From positions 1 to 43,494 of the forward strand of contig JAHCJR010000023.1 in NCBI GenBank assembly GCA_026126165.1: DNA of 43,494 nucleotides, in the 5' to 3' direction. Numbering within the stretch: the stretch's first letter is position 1; the number at the start of each line of letters is the position of its first letter. Origin of the DNA: Alphaproteobacteria bacterium. Lineage in GTDB: Bacteria; Pseudomonadota; Alphaproteobacteria; Ferrovibrionales; Ferrovibrionaceae. Positions 25,717 through 34,479 of the stretch are shown piece by piece. Below the pieces are notes generated by a model that did no database searches, was not told where the DNA came from, and was given only the letters and a program-made list of their open reading frames with translations. The translations under genes were made by a program, and so were the position numbers.

Positions 25717-27045
25717 TCAGGGAATTTCCTCGACCAGAAGGCTCCAGCGCTGGACACCGCCCATGAGGCGGCTGGTATTGGTGCCGTTCAGGCGCCAGGT
25801 GTCGTCCTGCACGCCGATGCGCACCTTGAAGGTGGTGGCGGCCACGGAGTTCGCCGGTTCCTCGTGTTCGAGAAAGCCGTTGATCGCCGCGCCGCCCGCT
25901 GTGCACCAGACGTGGCTCGCGGCGATGGCATTGAACCCTGAGTCCCGGAACAGCGCGATGGTCAGGCGGTCGGCCGCCGCGGGCGTCGCCACGCCGCTGA
26001 CGCGGATGGCAAGACGCGAGGTTGACGCATAGGGCGTGATCGTCGCCGAGAGAATCTGCGTGCCCTCGTAGCTCTGCGGGATCGTATCGTCCGACGGTAT
26101 GCTTGCGGAGACGGCGAGATGATCGGCATTGGTGACGCGCACGCGATTGACCACCGCCGGCATCCCGTGCGCGCGCTCGAAGCTTGCACAGAACCAGACG
26201 CCGTCACCCGTGGAAATGAAGCAGGCGACATCGCCCGCCCGGCACTGGAGATCCCTTCCACCCGGCAGCAGCAGGTTGCCCTGGCGCAGCAGCGGGGCGC
26301 CCGTGAAGCGCAGGACGCGGCGCAGTCCCGCCTGACCGACGCCGAAACCCTCGATCGTGGCGTTCCCCGACACGTTGACGAAGTTGCCGGAAACGATCAG
26401 CAGGTTGGTCAGGGTTCCGGACACCACCGTGCCGCCATAGGATTCATCCACCCGGCCGCCGACCGCGATGTGACTGGTGAGCGCGATCTGCCCGGTCACT
26501 TGCAGCGATCCCGGCAGCACCAGCTTGTTGTCGGTTTGCAGGACGACGCCGCTTGGCACGAGCTTCTCGCCGCTGGTGCCATCGAAGCGTGGCAGCGCCC
26601 GGTCGGGCACGCCGCGCGGGGCATGGAGACCGGGTGCCGGACGGCCTTCCATCGCGAGCATGCCGATGGCGACCTCGAGCGGTTCGTTGCGCAAGGTGCC
26701 GCCATCCCATGCGATCTGGAACGAGGTCACGCCGCCTGCATCGAGCTGGACCGAGGCGATCGTGCCGAAGATGCGGCCGGTCAGCGCACCCACGGCCCGC
26801 ACGCGCCGGCCGACGTGATAGACCGGGCGCAGATCGCCCGGCACGGCGATGCGGTCGGCGGCGAGATAGCTCGCCTGGTCGCCGCGCACCAGCCAGCCAT
26901 CGTCCTCGAACTGTCCGCGCAGGTCGGCCATCATGGCGCGCGCCGAATCGTTCACAAGCGATGGCGGCATGCCTTCCGACCAGTTGATCGGGCCGGCGAT
27001 GGCGTTGCCGGCGGGATCCTTCTTCCAGTGCCTGATATCGGGCAT
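25717..27045 (-). CDS. Phage tail fibre/receptor-binding protein
   Basis: The 442-residue protein starts with a conserved tip-attachment motif, INWSEGMPPSLVNDSARAMMADLR, seen in tail fibres of many phages. A repetitive beta-rich middle (VTGQIALTSHIAVGGRVDES, GTLTNLLIVSGNFVNVSGNATIEG) suggests a trimeric fibre shaft. The end region, with SATITPYASTSRLAIRVSGVA, looks like a receptor-binding tip domain. It is placed near the end of the operon, before the lysis genes. Host specificity cannot be deduced. A GGAAGAGAACG site precedes the ATG. Confidence 0.75.
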   Translation of the reverse strand: MPDIRHWKKDPAGNAIAGPINWSEGMPPSLVNDSARAMMADLRGQFEDDGWLVRGDQASYLAADRIAVPGDLRPVYHVGRRVRAVGALTGRIFGTIASVQLDAGGVTSFQIAWDGGTLRNEPLEVAIGMLAMEGRPAPGLHAPRGVPDRALPRFDGTSGEKLVPSGVVLQTDNKLVLPGSLQVTGQIALTSHIAVGGRVDESYGGTVVSGTLTNLLIVSGNFVNVSGNATIEGFGVGQAGLRRVLRFTGAPLLRQGNLLLPGGRDLQCRAGDVACFISTGDGVWFCASFERAHGMPAVVNRVRVTNADHLAVSASIPSDDTIPQSYEGTQILSATITPYASTSRLAIRVSGVATPAAADRLTIALFRDSGFNAIAASHVWCTAGGAAINGFLEHEEPANSVAATTFKVRIGVQDDTWRLNGTNTSRLMGGVQRWSLLVEEIP

Positions 27046-27067
27046 CGTTCTCTTCCTTCCCTTCGCC

Positions 27068-27916
27068 TCAGCTTCCCAGGAACTTGAAGTTGGCGGCGCT
27101 GTCGGAGACGTTCTTGTTGGAGCGGGTAAAGCTTTCCAGCACCTGCGCGTATTTCAGCGCATTGTCGAGCTTCGAGGGCCCGGGCGCGGTCTGGTAGCCG
27201 CTGGTCGTGCCGCCATAATGGCCGCCGACCAGCTGCATGTAGAGCAGCAGCCGGTCCCATGCCTCGTTCTCGTCGAAATCGTGGCGTTCGCGCGCGGCAT
27301 CGATCTCCGACTGGGCCTGCGCCTGACGTGCCGCGCCGACCTGAAAGAGCCGGTCGGCATCCGCATAGTCGGCCTGCGCCACCTCGGGCGCGAGCCGTGC
27401 CGCATCGAGAATGCGCTGTCGTTCGGCCGAGTAGTCGGCATGGGCGAGGCCCGCCGCCTGATCGGAAAGCTGGCGCGCCAGCAGGCTCTGCGCCTGGCCC
27501 TCGGCGAAGGCCTGCGCATGCGAGCCGTAGCGGCCGGCGCGCGCGAAGCCGGCGCCGATGCCGCTGACCGCCTGGCGGTAGCCATCGACCAGCGGACGCG
27601 AGGCTGCCTCGATCGCACCTTGAAGATGCGGATTTCCCGCCCGCAGGTAGGTCCCGTCCAGCACCGAAGCGAGATGCGATCCGGCATTGCGCGTCGCCGC
27701 CGATCCTTCCCGCGCGCGCGCCGCCATGCGCGAAAGGGCATCTTCCTGCTCAGGCGTGAAGCCCGCGAGCGTCGGTCCCTGGTAATACTGGCGCGGGTTG
27801 TTGAGGACCTGTTCGCGCGCCGCGGCGAAGCCATCCGTCAGGTAGGGGATCTGCGGCTTCCACGGCGTCGTCACCGATTGATGCTTGAGTTTCTGCTTCG
27901 AGGGTTTTCCCGACAT
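27068..27916 (-). CDS. Phage virion protein, possible DNA-ejection protein
   Basis: A 282-residue, mostly helical protein with the N-terminal pattern PYLTDGFAAAREQVLNNPRQYYQGPTLAGFTPEQEDAL and an Ala/Gln-rich helical middle. Proteins with a similar PYL-GF-YYPG start occur in small podoviral structural operons in front of the tail fibre gene, where ejection or internal virion proteins are expected. It is the only candidate for an ejection protein in this cluster, much smaller than the three-protein set of P22. The assignment rests on position and composition. Confidence 0.45.
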   Translation of the reverse strand: MSGKPSKQKLKHQSVTTPWKPQIPYLTDGFAAAREQVLNNPRQYYQGPTLAGFTPEQEDALSRMAARAREGSAATRNAGSHLASVLDGTYLRAGNPHLQGAIEAASRPLVDGYRQAVSGIGAGFARAGRYGSHAQAFAEGQAQSLLARQLSDQAAGLAHADYSAERQRILDAARLAPEVAQADYADADRLFQVGAARQAQAQSEIDAARERHDFDENEAWDRLLLYMQLVGGHYGGTTSGYQTAPGPSKLDNALKYAQVLESFTRSNKNVSDSAANFKFLGS

Positions 27917-27919
27917 GCC

Positions 27920-28321
27920 TCACAACTCCTTCGCTAGATGCAGGCCGACGGCACGGAAGCCGGCGACACGCCGCCATCCGGCCCGGCCGAAACATTCGAG
28001 GCGCCGCGCCCCCTGTGCGCGCGCCCAGCCTTCGATGGTCTCCAGCATCGCCCGCCGCCAGCGGCCGAGCGCGCGCCCGCCCGCCCAGGCGAGAACGCAA
28101 TGCCGGCCCGCCGGATAGGCGACGATCTCCGCCATGATCGCGCAGAGGATCGAACCCGATGCGTCCTCGGCGACGAAGCAGGCGAGCTCGCCATCCAGGC
28201 ATTCCGCCAGGATGTCTGCCGGCCCGTGGGTGGCGATGCCGCGCGCGAGGGCGCGTTCCATGTGCGGGCGGATCTCGGGCCAGCGCGCCGCCACCTCGGC
28301 CGGTGCCAGCAGGCGGATCAT
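27920..28321 (-). CDS. GNAT-like protein in the phage structural operon
   Basis: A 133-residue protein with a GNAT acetyltransferase pattern: an N-terminal helical section (EVAARWPEIRPHMERALAR), a central strand with FVAED and ILCAIMAEIVA, and the GRWRRAMLETIEGWARAQGARRLECFGR helix-strand of the acetyl-CoA site. A separate GNAT protein in this place is common in alphaproteobacterial prophages, where its role is unknown. The ATG overlaps the stop of the preceding gene (ATGA). It is short and the acetyl-CoA loop is weak, so enzymatic activity is uncertain. Confidence 0.55.
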   Translation of the reverse strand: MIRLLAPAEVAARWPEIRPHMERALARGIATHGPADILAECLDGELACFVAEDASGSILCAIMAEIVAYPAGRHCVLAWAGGRALGRWRRAMLETIEGWARAQGARRLECFGRAGWRRVAGFRAVGLHLAKEL

Positions 28322-28623
28322 CCGAGCACCGCATAGCGGAAGCACCGGCCGGCGGCGGGTTCGGGATGCACGATGACCGCGCGGCCCCGCCCTTCGATCC
28401 GCACATGCAGCCGCGAGAGCGATTGCGCGGCCGCCTCCGTCTCCGCCATCAGAAGCACGAGGCCGAGCCCCGAGATGCGCGAATCGCGCAGCTCCGTCTC
28501 CGTCCGGTCGGCAGCGAGTTCGACGCTGCCGATCACGTCGAGCCCGCCCTGGCGGAGGCGGTTCACCGCATGGGCGATGGCGCGCCCGTCAGCCGGGCCG
28601 GGGCGCAGTGGCGGGGCGCTCAC
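28318..28623 (-). CDS. Small phage protein of unknown function
   Basis: A 101-residue product, starting at GTG in a GTGA overlap with the upstream gene and ending in an ATGA overlap with the next one. It contains an alpha/beta stretch (LRQGGLDVIGSVELAAD, GLGLVLLMAETEAAAQSLSR) and ends HPEPAAGRCFRYAVLG. No family was recognised. Overlap on both sides strongly supports it as a real gene of the structural operon. Confidence 0.6.
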   Translation of the reverse strand: MSAPPLRPGPADGRAIAHAVNRLRQGGLDVIGSVELAADRTETELRDSRISGLGLVLLMAETEAAAQSLSRLHVRIEGRGRAVIVHPEPAAGRCFRYAVLG

Positions 28624-30059
28624 TGGCTTCCCGCCGGCGCGTAGGCCGGCTCCCATGCCTGGAGCGCCTGCCAGTCCTCGCCCGCCGGCATGCGCACGCG
28701 CAGGCGGTGAAAGCGACCGCCGCTGCGCAGCGGCGCGAGCCCGGCGCGGTTCGGCCGCCGCTCCTGGCCGAAGGATGCCTCGTCCTGCAACCGCTCGCGC
28801 CCGCTGGCACTGACCAGCGGCGCGCCGCCCCGGCCAAGGACGCGGACGCCCAGCAGGTCGGCGCGTTCCGGGCCCAAGAAGGAAAGGTCGGCGCTCACCA
28901 GTTCCGCCGCCAGCGTCGGACCCGTCGGCACCGCGAGGCGATTCCCCGCGTCGAAGGCGGCGAGGCTGACGGCCCCGCCCTGCCAGACGCGGGCATCGAG
29001 GCTGACCGGCATGCTGTCGAGGTCGGACTGGCCCAGCGATTCGAGCTGCTCGAGCGTCGCATCCTCGCTCATCACGCGCAGGAGCTGACGGCAGCCGAGA
29101 TCGGCGAAAGTCCATTCCCCGGTCTCGAAATTATGGATGACGAGCCGGTCCGGTTCGCCCTCGGGCGATGCCTTAGAGGGATATGCCAGCATGTAGAGCT
29201 TGTTGATCGCATCGACGCTGGCCGAGATGCGATGCAGGTTGACCTGGTCGAGTTCGGCAAAGAACGCCTTGTCGATGCGCTGGCTGCCGATGGGTCGCGA
29301 GGGACCGTTGCCGTCGGTGACGTAGAAGCCTTCGTTGGACAGGTAGAAGACGAGCGACGGCCCGAAGCTCGCGATGGAGCCAGAGGCAAGTACCCCGCGG
29401 TTATCCTCGACCTTGTCGAGCTGGAAGACGTAGGGCGTGCCGACATAGGACATGCGCCGGATCGCGTTCGCCTGCAGGATCACGCCATACTCGCCGCCGA
29501 CGATGCCGCGCACGTCGCCGCCATCGGGCAGCGGCTGTCCGTCGGCCTGGGACTCGAGCGAGGGCGCCCAGCTTTCCGCATCGTCGATGCCCGACCAGCG
29601 GATCGTCGCCGGCGCGCCGGTGAGGGCGCCCAGCACCACGAAGTCGCGCACCACCGCGACATGGCGCGCCACCGGCGGCGCACCGCCAAGGGGCTCGAAC
29701 GATGTCGATAGGCCGATCTGCCACTTCTGCGGCGGCGCGACGCCATTGCAGGCCACGACCAGATTGCCGAACAGGGCGAAACTCCAGCGCGCCTCGGGCG
29801 CAACCGGATAGGGGCCGCCCGCCTCCTGCCAGTCGGCGCCGCGCAGCAGGTAGAGGCGCTCGTCGGTGCCGGCGAAGGTCGCCACCTGGCCGGAGCGGGT
29901 CGAGAAGGCGCCACGGCAATAGCCGGGCAGCGGCGCCGAAATCGGCGCGAGCGCGCGCAGCGGTCCATAGAAGCCGGCGCGCGGCACCACATTGTTGGCG
30001 ACCAGCAGTGCCGCCTGCAGCGGCGGGCCGTCGGTCCGCAGGGGGCCGAAGGGAATCAT
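28620..30059 (-). CDS. Phage tail nozzle-like (tubular B/gp10-like) protein
   Basis: The 479-residue protein has repeated beta-propeller-like units (GYCRGAFSTRSGQVATFAGTDERLYLL, NLVVACNGVAPPQKW, GEYGVILQANAIRRMSYVG, FYLSNEGFYVTDGNGPSRPIGSQRIDK in successive parts). This architecture, its size and its place after the adaptor gene match nozzle proteins of short-tailed phages (T7 gp12 / P22 gp10 type). A strong AGGAGG precedes the ATG at 30059. It would form the channel end of the short tail. The family name is inferred from layout. Confidence 0.6.
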   Translation of the reverse strand: MIPFGPLRTDGPPLQAALLVANNVVPRAGFYGPLRALAPISAPLPGYCRGAFSTRSGQVATFAGTDERLYLLRGADWQEAGGPYPVAPEARWSFALFGNLVVACNGVAPPQKWQIGLSTSFEPLGGAPPVARHVAVVRDFVVLGALTGAPATIRWSGIDDAESWAPSLESQADGQPLPDGGDVRGIVGGEYGVILQANAIRRMSYVGTPYVFQLDKVEDNRGVLASGSIASFGPSLVFYLSNEGFYVTDGNGPSRPIGSQRIDKAFFAELDQVNLHRISASVDAINKLYMLAYPSKASPEGEPDRLVIHNFETGEWTFADLGCRQLLRVMSEDATLEQLESLGQSDLDSMPVSLDARVWQGGAVSLAAFDAGNRLAVPTGPTLAAELVSADLSFLGPERADLLGVRVLGRGGAPLVSASGRERLQDEASFGQERRPNRAGLAPLRSGGRFHRLRVRMPAGEDWQALQAWEPAYAPAGSQ

Positions 30060-30083
30060 GTGGAACCTCCTGGATGGCGCGTC

Positions 30084-30689
30084 TCAGCGGCCGGCGACGG
30101 CCGGATCGGTGGCGAGCGTGCCGCCCGACCAGCGCGCCAGTCGGTCGGCGGCGCGAAGCTGCTCCAGCGACTGCTCCTGCAGGCCGCGCCAGAGGGCGAG
30201 CTTCTCCGGGTTGCGCACGTAGGCTTCCGCCTCGGCCAGCGCGCCATGGAGATAGATGTCCGGATGGCGCGCCAGCAGCCAGTTGCTGCCCTCGCGCACC
30301 AGCGGCGGCAGCGCCGCGTAGTAGACGAGGCGCGCTCCGCCGCCGCGTGCGGCCTCGGGCGCGAAACGAAGCCGGTCCCCGGCGATGGCATAGCCGCCCG
30401 GCGCCGGCGCGCCGGCGAGGCTCCCCGGCGCGAGCAGCCGCATCGTGCCGCCTCTGCCTTCCGCAACGGCGACCAGTCGCGCTTCCAGGAAGTCGGGCGG
30501 CAGCTCGAAGTCCCTCGCCCCGCCATCGAAGGCAAACTCGACCTCGCGCTCCATCTGGCCGACGCGGAGCAGGCGATTGAGGCGGCTTTCGCACAGCGTC
30601 ACGAAATCGCCGATCCGGCCCGCCAGGTCGTCGCGATTGATCCAGTCGGCGAGCGCAAGCGCCAGCTCGTCATAATTGGCAAGCGACAT
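30084..30689 (-). CDS. Phage head-tail adaptor protein (SU10/P22 gp4 type)
   Basis: The 201-residue product has the helical N-terminus of short-tail adaptor proteins (ELALALADWINRDDLAGRIGDFVTLCESRLNRLLR) and a beta middle with FELPPDFLEARLVAV. The end has helices LARHPDIYLHGALAEAEAYVRNPEKLALWRG typical of the family. It would join the portal ring to the nozzle. The ATG at 30689 is nested in the stop of the preceding gene (TGATG), indicating coupled translation. Confidence 0.7.
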   Translation of the reverse strand: MSLANYDELALALADWINRDDLAGRIGDFVTLCESRLNRLLRVGQMEREVEFAFDGGARDFELPPDFLEARLVAVAEGRGGTMRLLAPGSLAGAPAPGGYAIAGDRLRFAPEAARGGGARLVYYAALPPLVREGSNWLLARHPDIYLHGALAEAEAYVRNPEKLALWRGLQEQSLEQLRAADRLARWSGGTLATDPAVAGR

Positions 30690-31009
30690 CAGAACCTCCC
30701 TTCCGACGTCCTGAGATGCGACCATTCGCTGCTGTTGAGCAGCCGGCGCAGCAGCGCCTCGTTGCCGGGCGCCAGCGGATCGGCGCCATAGCGCTCGATC
30801 CAGAGGAGCTGCACGATCGGCGGGATCGAGGCGACGCGGCGCAGCTCGCGCGAAGGCGAATAGCCATCGTTCGCGCCGCGCAGCGCCCGGTTGCGCTCGA
30901 GGACCGCGCCGACCTCGGCGCGACTCTCGATGGCAAAGCGGCCTGTGGCGGGATCCTCGTGCAGGAATTCCACCATGCCGCCATGGGCATCGAGCGGTCG
31001 AGCGCCCAT
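30689..31009 (-). CDS. Conserved phage hypothetical protein
   Basis: A 106-residue protein. It contains FLHEDPATGRFAIESRAEV and later GYSPSRELRRVASIPPIVQLLWIER with a following helix NEALLRRLLNSSEWSHLRTS. Proteins with this RRVASIP pattern occur next to adaptor genes in small podoviral operons, but their function is not known. One base separates it from the preceding stop and it shares a base with the next start, so it belongs to the operon. Confidence 0.6.
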   Translation of the reverse strand: MGARPLDAHGGMVEFLHEDPATGRFAIESRAEVGAVLERNRALRGANDGYSPSRELRRVASIPPIVQLLWIERYGADPLAPGNEALLRRLLNSSEWSHLRTSEGRF

Positions 31010-31010
31010 C

Positions 31011-31319
31011 TCACGCGCCCTCGCCCGGCGTCACGTAGAGCATCGCGCTGCCGCCGGCGGTGACCGCCGCGAGGTGGGAGCCCGCTGCGGTGACGATACT
31101 GACCGAGCCGGGAAGCAACGGCATGGAATGGAGCGGACTGGCGCTCCCGCCGGGGCCGGTCAGCTCGACGAAGACCATCGCGTCGCCCTCGACCAGGAGG
31201 CGCAGCCGCCGCGCCCGTCCGGGCCCCGGATTGACCTCGCGCGACTGCGAGACGGGCCCGGCCGCGATAGCAATGGTGCTTTCGCCCTTCGGTGCGAAGG
31301 ACGTGGAGACTCGGTTCAT
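31011..31319 (-). CDS. Small phage structural-operon protein of unknown function
   Basis: The 102-residue product is predicted to be beta-rich (STIAIAAGPVSQSREV, ARRLRLLVEGDAMVFVELTG, HSMPLLPGSVSIVTAAGSHLAAVTAG) and looks like a compact jelly-roll or head-decoration domain. Position right after the capsid gene would suit a decoration protein. No family could be named. AAGGAA precedes the ATG. Confidence 0.5.
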   Translation of the reverse strand: MNRVSTSFAPKGESTIAIAAGPVSQSREVNPGPGRARRLRLLVEGDAMVFVELTGPGGSASPLHSMPLLPGSVSIVTAAGSHLAAVTAGGSAMLYVTPGEGA

Positions 31320-31410
31320 GGCTTTGATTCCTTGCTGCTGTTGCGCGCCTGCGCCCGCCCGCCTCCGGCCCCGGGAGACGGGCGGGCGCCCTCCTGCCGC
31401 CTGCGCTCTC

Positions 31411-32346
31411 TCAGGCGGCTTCGAGATCGGCGACGATGCCCGAGCCCGCCTCGTTGCGGGCCTCGAGCGTGTATTCGGTGACGATCATCGCCTTCTCGTG
31501 GTCGCCGGTTTTGGCCAGCGCCACCGTCTCGGGACGGCGCAGATAGGCGATGCCCCAGAGATCGGCGCTCAGCACATGGCAGTCCCGCTCGCGCTGGAAG
31601 CGGTTCGGCACGACGCGCAGTGCGCCGAAGTCGCTCTCGTAGACATCGATCGTCGCCACCAGCTTCTTGTCTTCCGAGCTGTCGAAGCGCGTGGCATTGC
31701 CGGTGAAGCCGGAAACCACCGTCTTGTTATAGGGGCCCACCATGACCACCGAGGGCTCGCCGCCCGCGGTCCAGACGCGCTGGAGCACGGGCTTGAGCAA
31801 TGCCTCGGTGAGCGGCCGCGTCTCGCCATCGCCCGCCTCGCCGGTGGCCGTGCCGCTGGTGCCGCCGGTGCCGCGCGAGGCGTTCGTCTCGTACCAGCCG
31901 CAGAGCGGGCGGAGCTGCTGGGCGAGCGCGCCGCTGCCCATGACCGGCGTCTGGTTTCCGGTCAGCACGAACTCCATGTCGCGCTTGAGCTCCTTCGACT
32001 TCTTGAGGAGCTGGTGCACGATCTCGCGCTGGCGGCCGGCCGCGTTCACCACGTTCTGGGTGGCGGAGACGATGGCCTCCTTGCGGCTGATCTGCGTGCG
32101 GTTGCCGACGCGCCGGGTCGGCTGCACCGGCTGGAAGGCGATCTCGTCGCCCTGGATCTGCGCGTTCGGTCCGGCGGCGGCCAGCGTTTCGGTCTGCCAT
32201 TCATGCAGCGTGCTGGTGGCGCTCACCGTCTCGCACAGGGCGAGGAAGGGCGTGTCGGTCGGCGAGATGTCGTAGATCACCTCCGCCAGGTCTTCGTGAT
32301 TGCCGATGGCATCGAAAGTGGTGAACGTGTTTGCGACGACGCTCAT
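31411..32346 (-). CDS. Phage major capsid protein (SU10/DUF5309 type)
   Basis: The 311-residue protein matches the SU10-like HK97-fold capsid family (DUF5309): the start VVANTFTTFDAIGNHEDLAEVIYDISPTDTPFLALCETVSA is split in the record around conserved TDTPF, followed by HEWQTETL, RVGNRTQISRKEAIVSATQNVV and SKELKRDMEFVLTGNQ. The P-domain and spine region contains VGPYNKTVVSGFTG. The ATG at 32346 has GGAG nine bases upstream. It follows the disrupted portal gene by six bases. No protease gene is seen, as is usual for this family. Confidence 0.88.
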   Translation of the reverse strand: MSVVANTFTTFDAIGNHEDLAEVIYDISPTDTPFLALCETVSATSTLHEWQTETLAAAGPNAQIQGDEIAFQPVQPTRRVGNRTQISRKEAIVSATQNVVNAAGRQREIVHQLLKKSKELKRDMEFVLTGNQTPVMGSGALAQQLRPLCGWYETNASRGTGGTSGTATGEAGDGETRPLTEALLKPVLQRVWTAGGEPSVVMVGPYNKTVVSGFTGNATRFDSSEDKKLVATIDVYESDFGALRVVPNRFQRERDCHVLSADLWGIAYLRRPETVALAKTGDHEKAMIVTEYTLEARNEAGSGIVADLEAA

Positions 32347-32352
32347 GTTCTG

Positions 32353-34414
32353 TCACTCCAGTCCGAGTTTTGCCATGATGTAGGCGGCGCGCTCGCGCTC
32401 GCCGCCCGCTCTTGCCCGCGCTTTCATTTCGGCGAGCCGGTCCGGCGCCGGCGAACCTGCGGCCGGCCGCGCGGGGGGCATCGAAGCCTTGTCCGCGCCG
32501 CGCCGCGCCGCTTCGTCCCGGCCGCGCCGGTAGGCAAGCGCCTGCTCGACGATGGCGGCGGCCGGCCCCTGCAGCAGGCCGGTAATCTCCGCTTCGTCGA
32601 AGCCAAGCGCGCCAAGATATGTCACGCGTTCGTCCGCCGGAGCCCCGGTGCCGCTGACGGCATTGGCGGGGTCGCGCCGGCGCGACAAAGCCGCCGGCGG
32701 ATCGGCGAGGCCGAGCGCGCGACGCTCCGCCGCAAGTCGCTCGCGCTCGCGCGCCAGCGCGGCGGTGTTCCTTGCTGCCGGTGCCGAGCCCGACCGTCAC
32801 CGAGACATCCATGCCGTCCTTCCAGCCGCGCGGGTCCATCTCGACCCAGCGGTTGCGCAGGCGAACCATCTCCGCCTGGCGCTGATGGCGGCAGACCAGG
32901 CGCAGGATCAGCCGGAAGGCACGCTTGACGCCGGTCTCGGCAAAGACGCGGGCGATCAGTTCGGGCCGCTGCTGGCCGGCATTGCTGATGATGTTGATGC
33001 CGGTCGCGGTGCGGTTCAGCGTGTCGGCGTGCAGGCCCTGGTTGTAGCGGGTGATGCCGGTGCGGCTCTCCAGCACGCCGTCGGCATATTCCAGCATCGG
33101 AAAGGAGGCGGCGGCGGTGAAGGGCGTCTGCAGCACGCGGATCATGCCGGGCTGGCGCACGCGTTTGAGCCCGCCCGGGCGCGAGGTCAGAAGGTCGTCC
33201 AGGTTGACCTCCGACGCGACCACCTCCTTCTCCGGATTGTTGGCGAGATAGAGGTTGTCCAGCATCTGTCGCCAGAGCGTCGACTTGATGAGCTGCAGGT
33301 CCATGCACTGGTCGGAGATCGACTGGCCGACGAAGGAATGGGGCATCAGGATCGGCGTCAGCGCGGCGAAGGGATTGTCGTCCGCCTCCTCGTTGGCGAG
33401 GATCAGTTCGGCCCGCTCGCCCGCCGCGAGGATACGGCGATATTCGGCGATGCCATCGCCGTCCCAGTCGACGCTGAGCCAGGCTTCCGTCACCGTGACC
33501 TCGCGCAGGCTCGGATCGAGTTCGCCTGCCGCCGGCGCGAAGGAACCCGCGCCCAACCCCTGCGCCTCCCGCCGCGCCGCCGCTTCCCCGCCCGGCAGCG
33601 CGCCGGCTCCGGCGAGGCGCAGCAGCGCCGCCCGGTCATGGCCCATCGCCACCAGATCGCCGATGCGCCGGCGCGTGCGATGGGCGCAGAAAGGCCGGTC
33701 CTCGAGCGAGGTGGCGCCGCTCGCGATGGCGAATTCCTCGGGCGGCAGCGGCGCGATGCGCACCCGGGCGCGGTTCGCCGTGCGCCGCAGCACGACATCG
33801 AAGAGCGGCGCGGGCGGCAGGCCGGGCAGGAGGGCGGGCGGCGGCGCGACCCGGCTCGGGCGCGTCTCGACGATGCGCACCTCCGGATCGGCGGCGAGCA
33901 GGGCGAGTTGCGCCTCGGTGAGGCCCTCGTAGGCTTCCTGCGCGCTTTCCGCCCGCTCCTCCCACCAGATCTTCACCACGCCGAGACGGAAGAGCAGCGC
34001 ATCCTTGAACCAGGCGTAGAAGTTGCGGAAGCCCTCGTTCTGGCGGTTCCAGATATGGTTGACATAGTCGCTCGCCTGGGCGGCGGCGGCCTCGTCCTCG
34101 GGCCCAACCGGCTCGAACTTGACCACCTCGTCGCCGGCGGTGAAGACCTTGACCAGCGATGGCATCAGGCTCTCCACCGCATGCGCCAGATCGCGGCTCA
34201 CCACCTGGCTGCGGCCCTCCACCTCGTTGCCGAAGGGCTCGCCGCGATAGTAGCGCAGCGCCTCGCGGCGGAAGGCGGCGAGCCGCCCCTCGCCGAGGCC
34301 GATACTGTCGTCGAGATGGGCGTTAAGGATCGCCTTCAGCCGGCTCTCCTCCATGGTCGGGCGCGCGAAAACGCCGGCGGCGGCCGAAGCCGCCGCGCTC
34401 AGATCCTGCTGCAT
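32353..34414 (-). CDS. Phage portal protein with a frame disruption
   Basis: From the ATG at 34414 one frame encodes about 549 residues of P22/SU10-type portal protein: RLKAILNAHLDDSIGLGEGRL, RYYRGEPFGNEVEGRSQVV, MPSLVKVFTAGDEVVKFEP, MPHSFVGQSISDQCMDLQ, then VSVTVGLGTGSKE. At about 32768 this frame turns into Arg-rich, non-coding-like sequence that would run on to 32201, over the capsid gene. The +1 frame instead continues with good codon use (TAALARERERLAAERRAL ... YIMAKLGLE) and stops at 32353, six bases before the capsid start. So a frameshift, or a deletion that fused portal to a following scaffold-like gene, lies near 32768. Read that way the total is about 686 residues, near a normal portal length. 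Confidence 0.75.
32760..32785 (-). other. Frame-switch point inside the portal gene
   Basis: On the minus strand the reading frame changes by +1 between GSKE and TAALA, at the sequence AAGGAACACCGCC (about 32761-32773). The upstream frame is coding down to here, and GC-rich third positions mark the +1 frame from here on. The +1 frame has a TGA just before (in CGG-TGA-CGG) and no good start codon between that stop and a TTG at 32688, which argues against an independent gene with a normal start. Confidence 0.6.
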
Positions 34415-34443
34415 TGGAAAATCCCGCTTCTTGCGATGGTGTG

Positions 34444-34471
34444 TATTATACCTGAACGATACGTTTTGTCA
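34444..34471 (-). promoter_or_regulatory. Promoter P1 of the phage structural operon, with embedded operator
   Basis: On the minus strand TTGACA (34466-34471) and TATAAT (34444-34449), both perfect sigma-70 hexamers, are 16 bases apart. The spacer contains the dyad AACG-ATA-CGTT (34454-34464), which is probably a repressor site. The expected start is about 34437, 23 bases before the portal ATG. The 19 bases AACGATACGTTTTGTCAAG (34454-34472) recur exactly at P2 (35896-35914). Confidence 0.75.
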
Positions 34472-34479
34472 AGTATTTT

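Noticed and set aside
32201..32352. Portal gene continuing in its first frame through to 32201
   Set aside because: The sequence is Arg-rich with non-coding composition and would overlap the start of the capsid gene by about 145 bases. The +1 frame fits the gene layout better.
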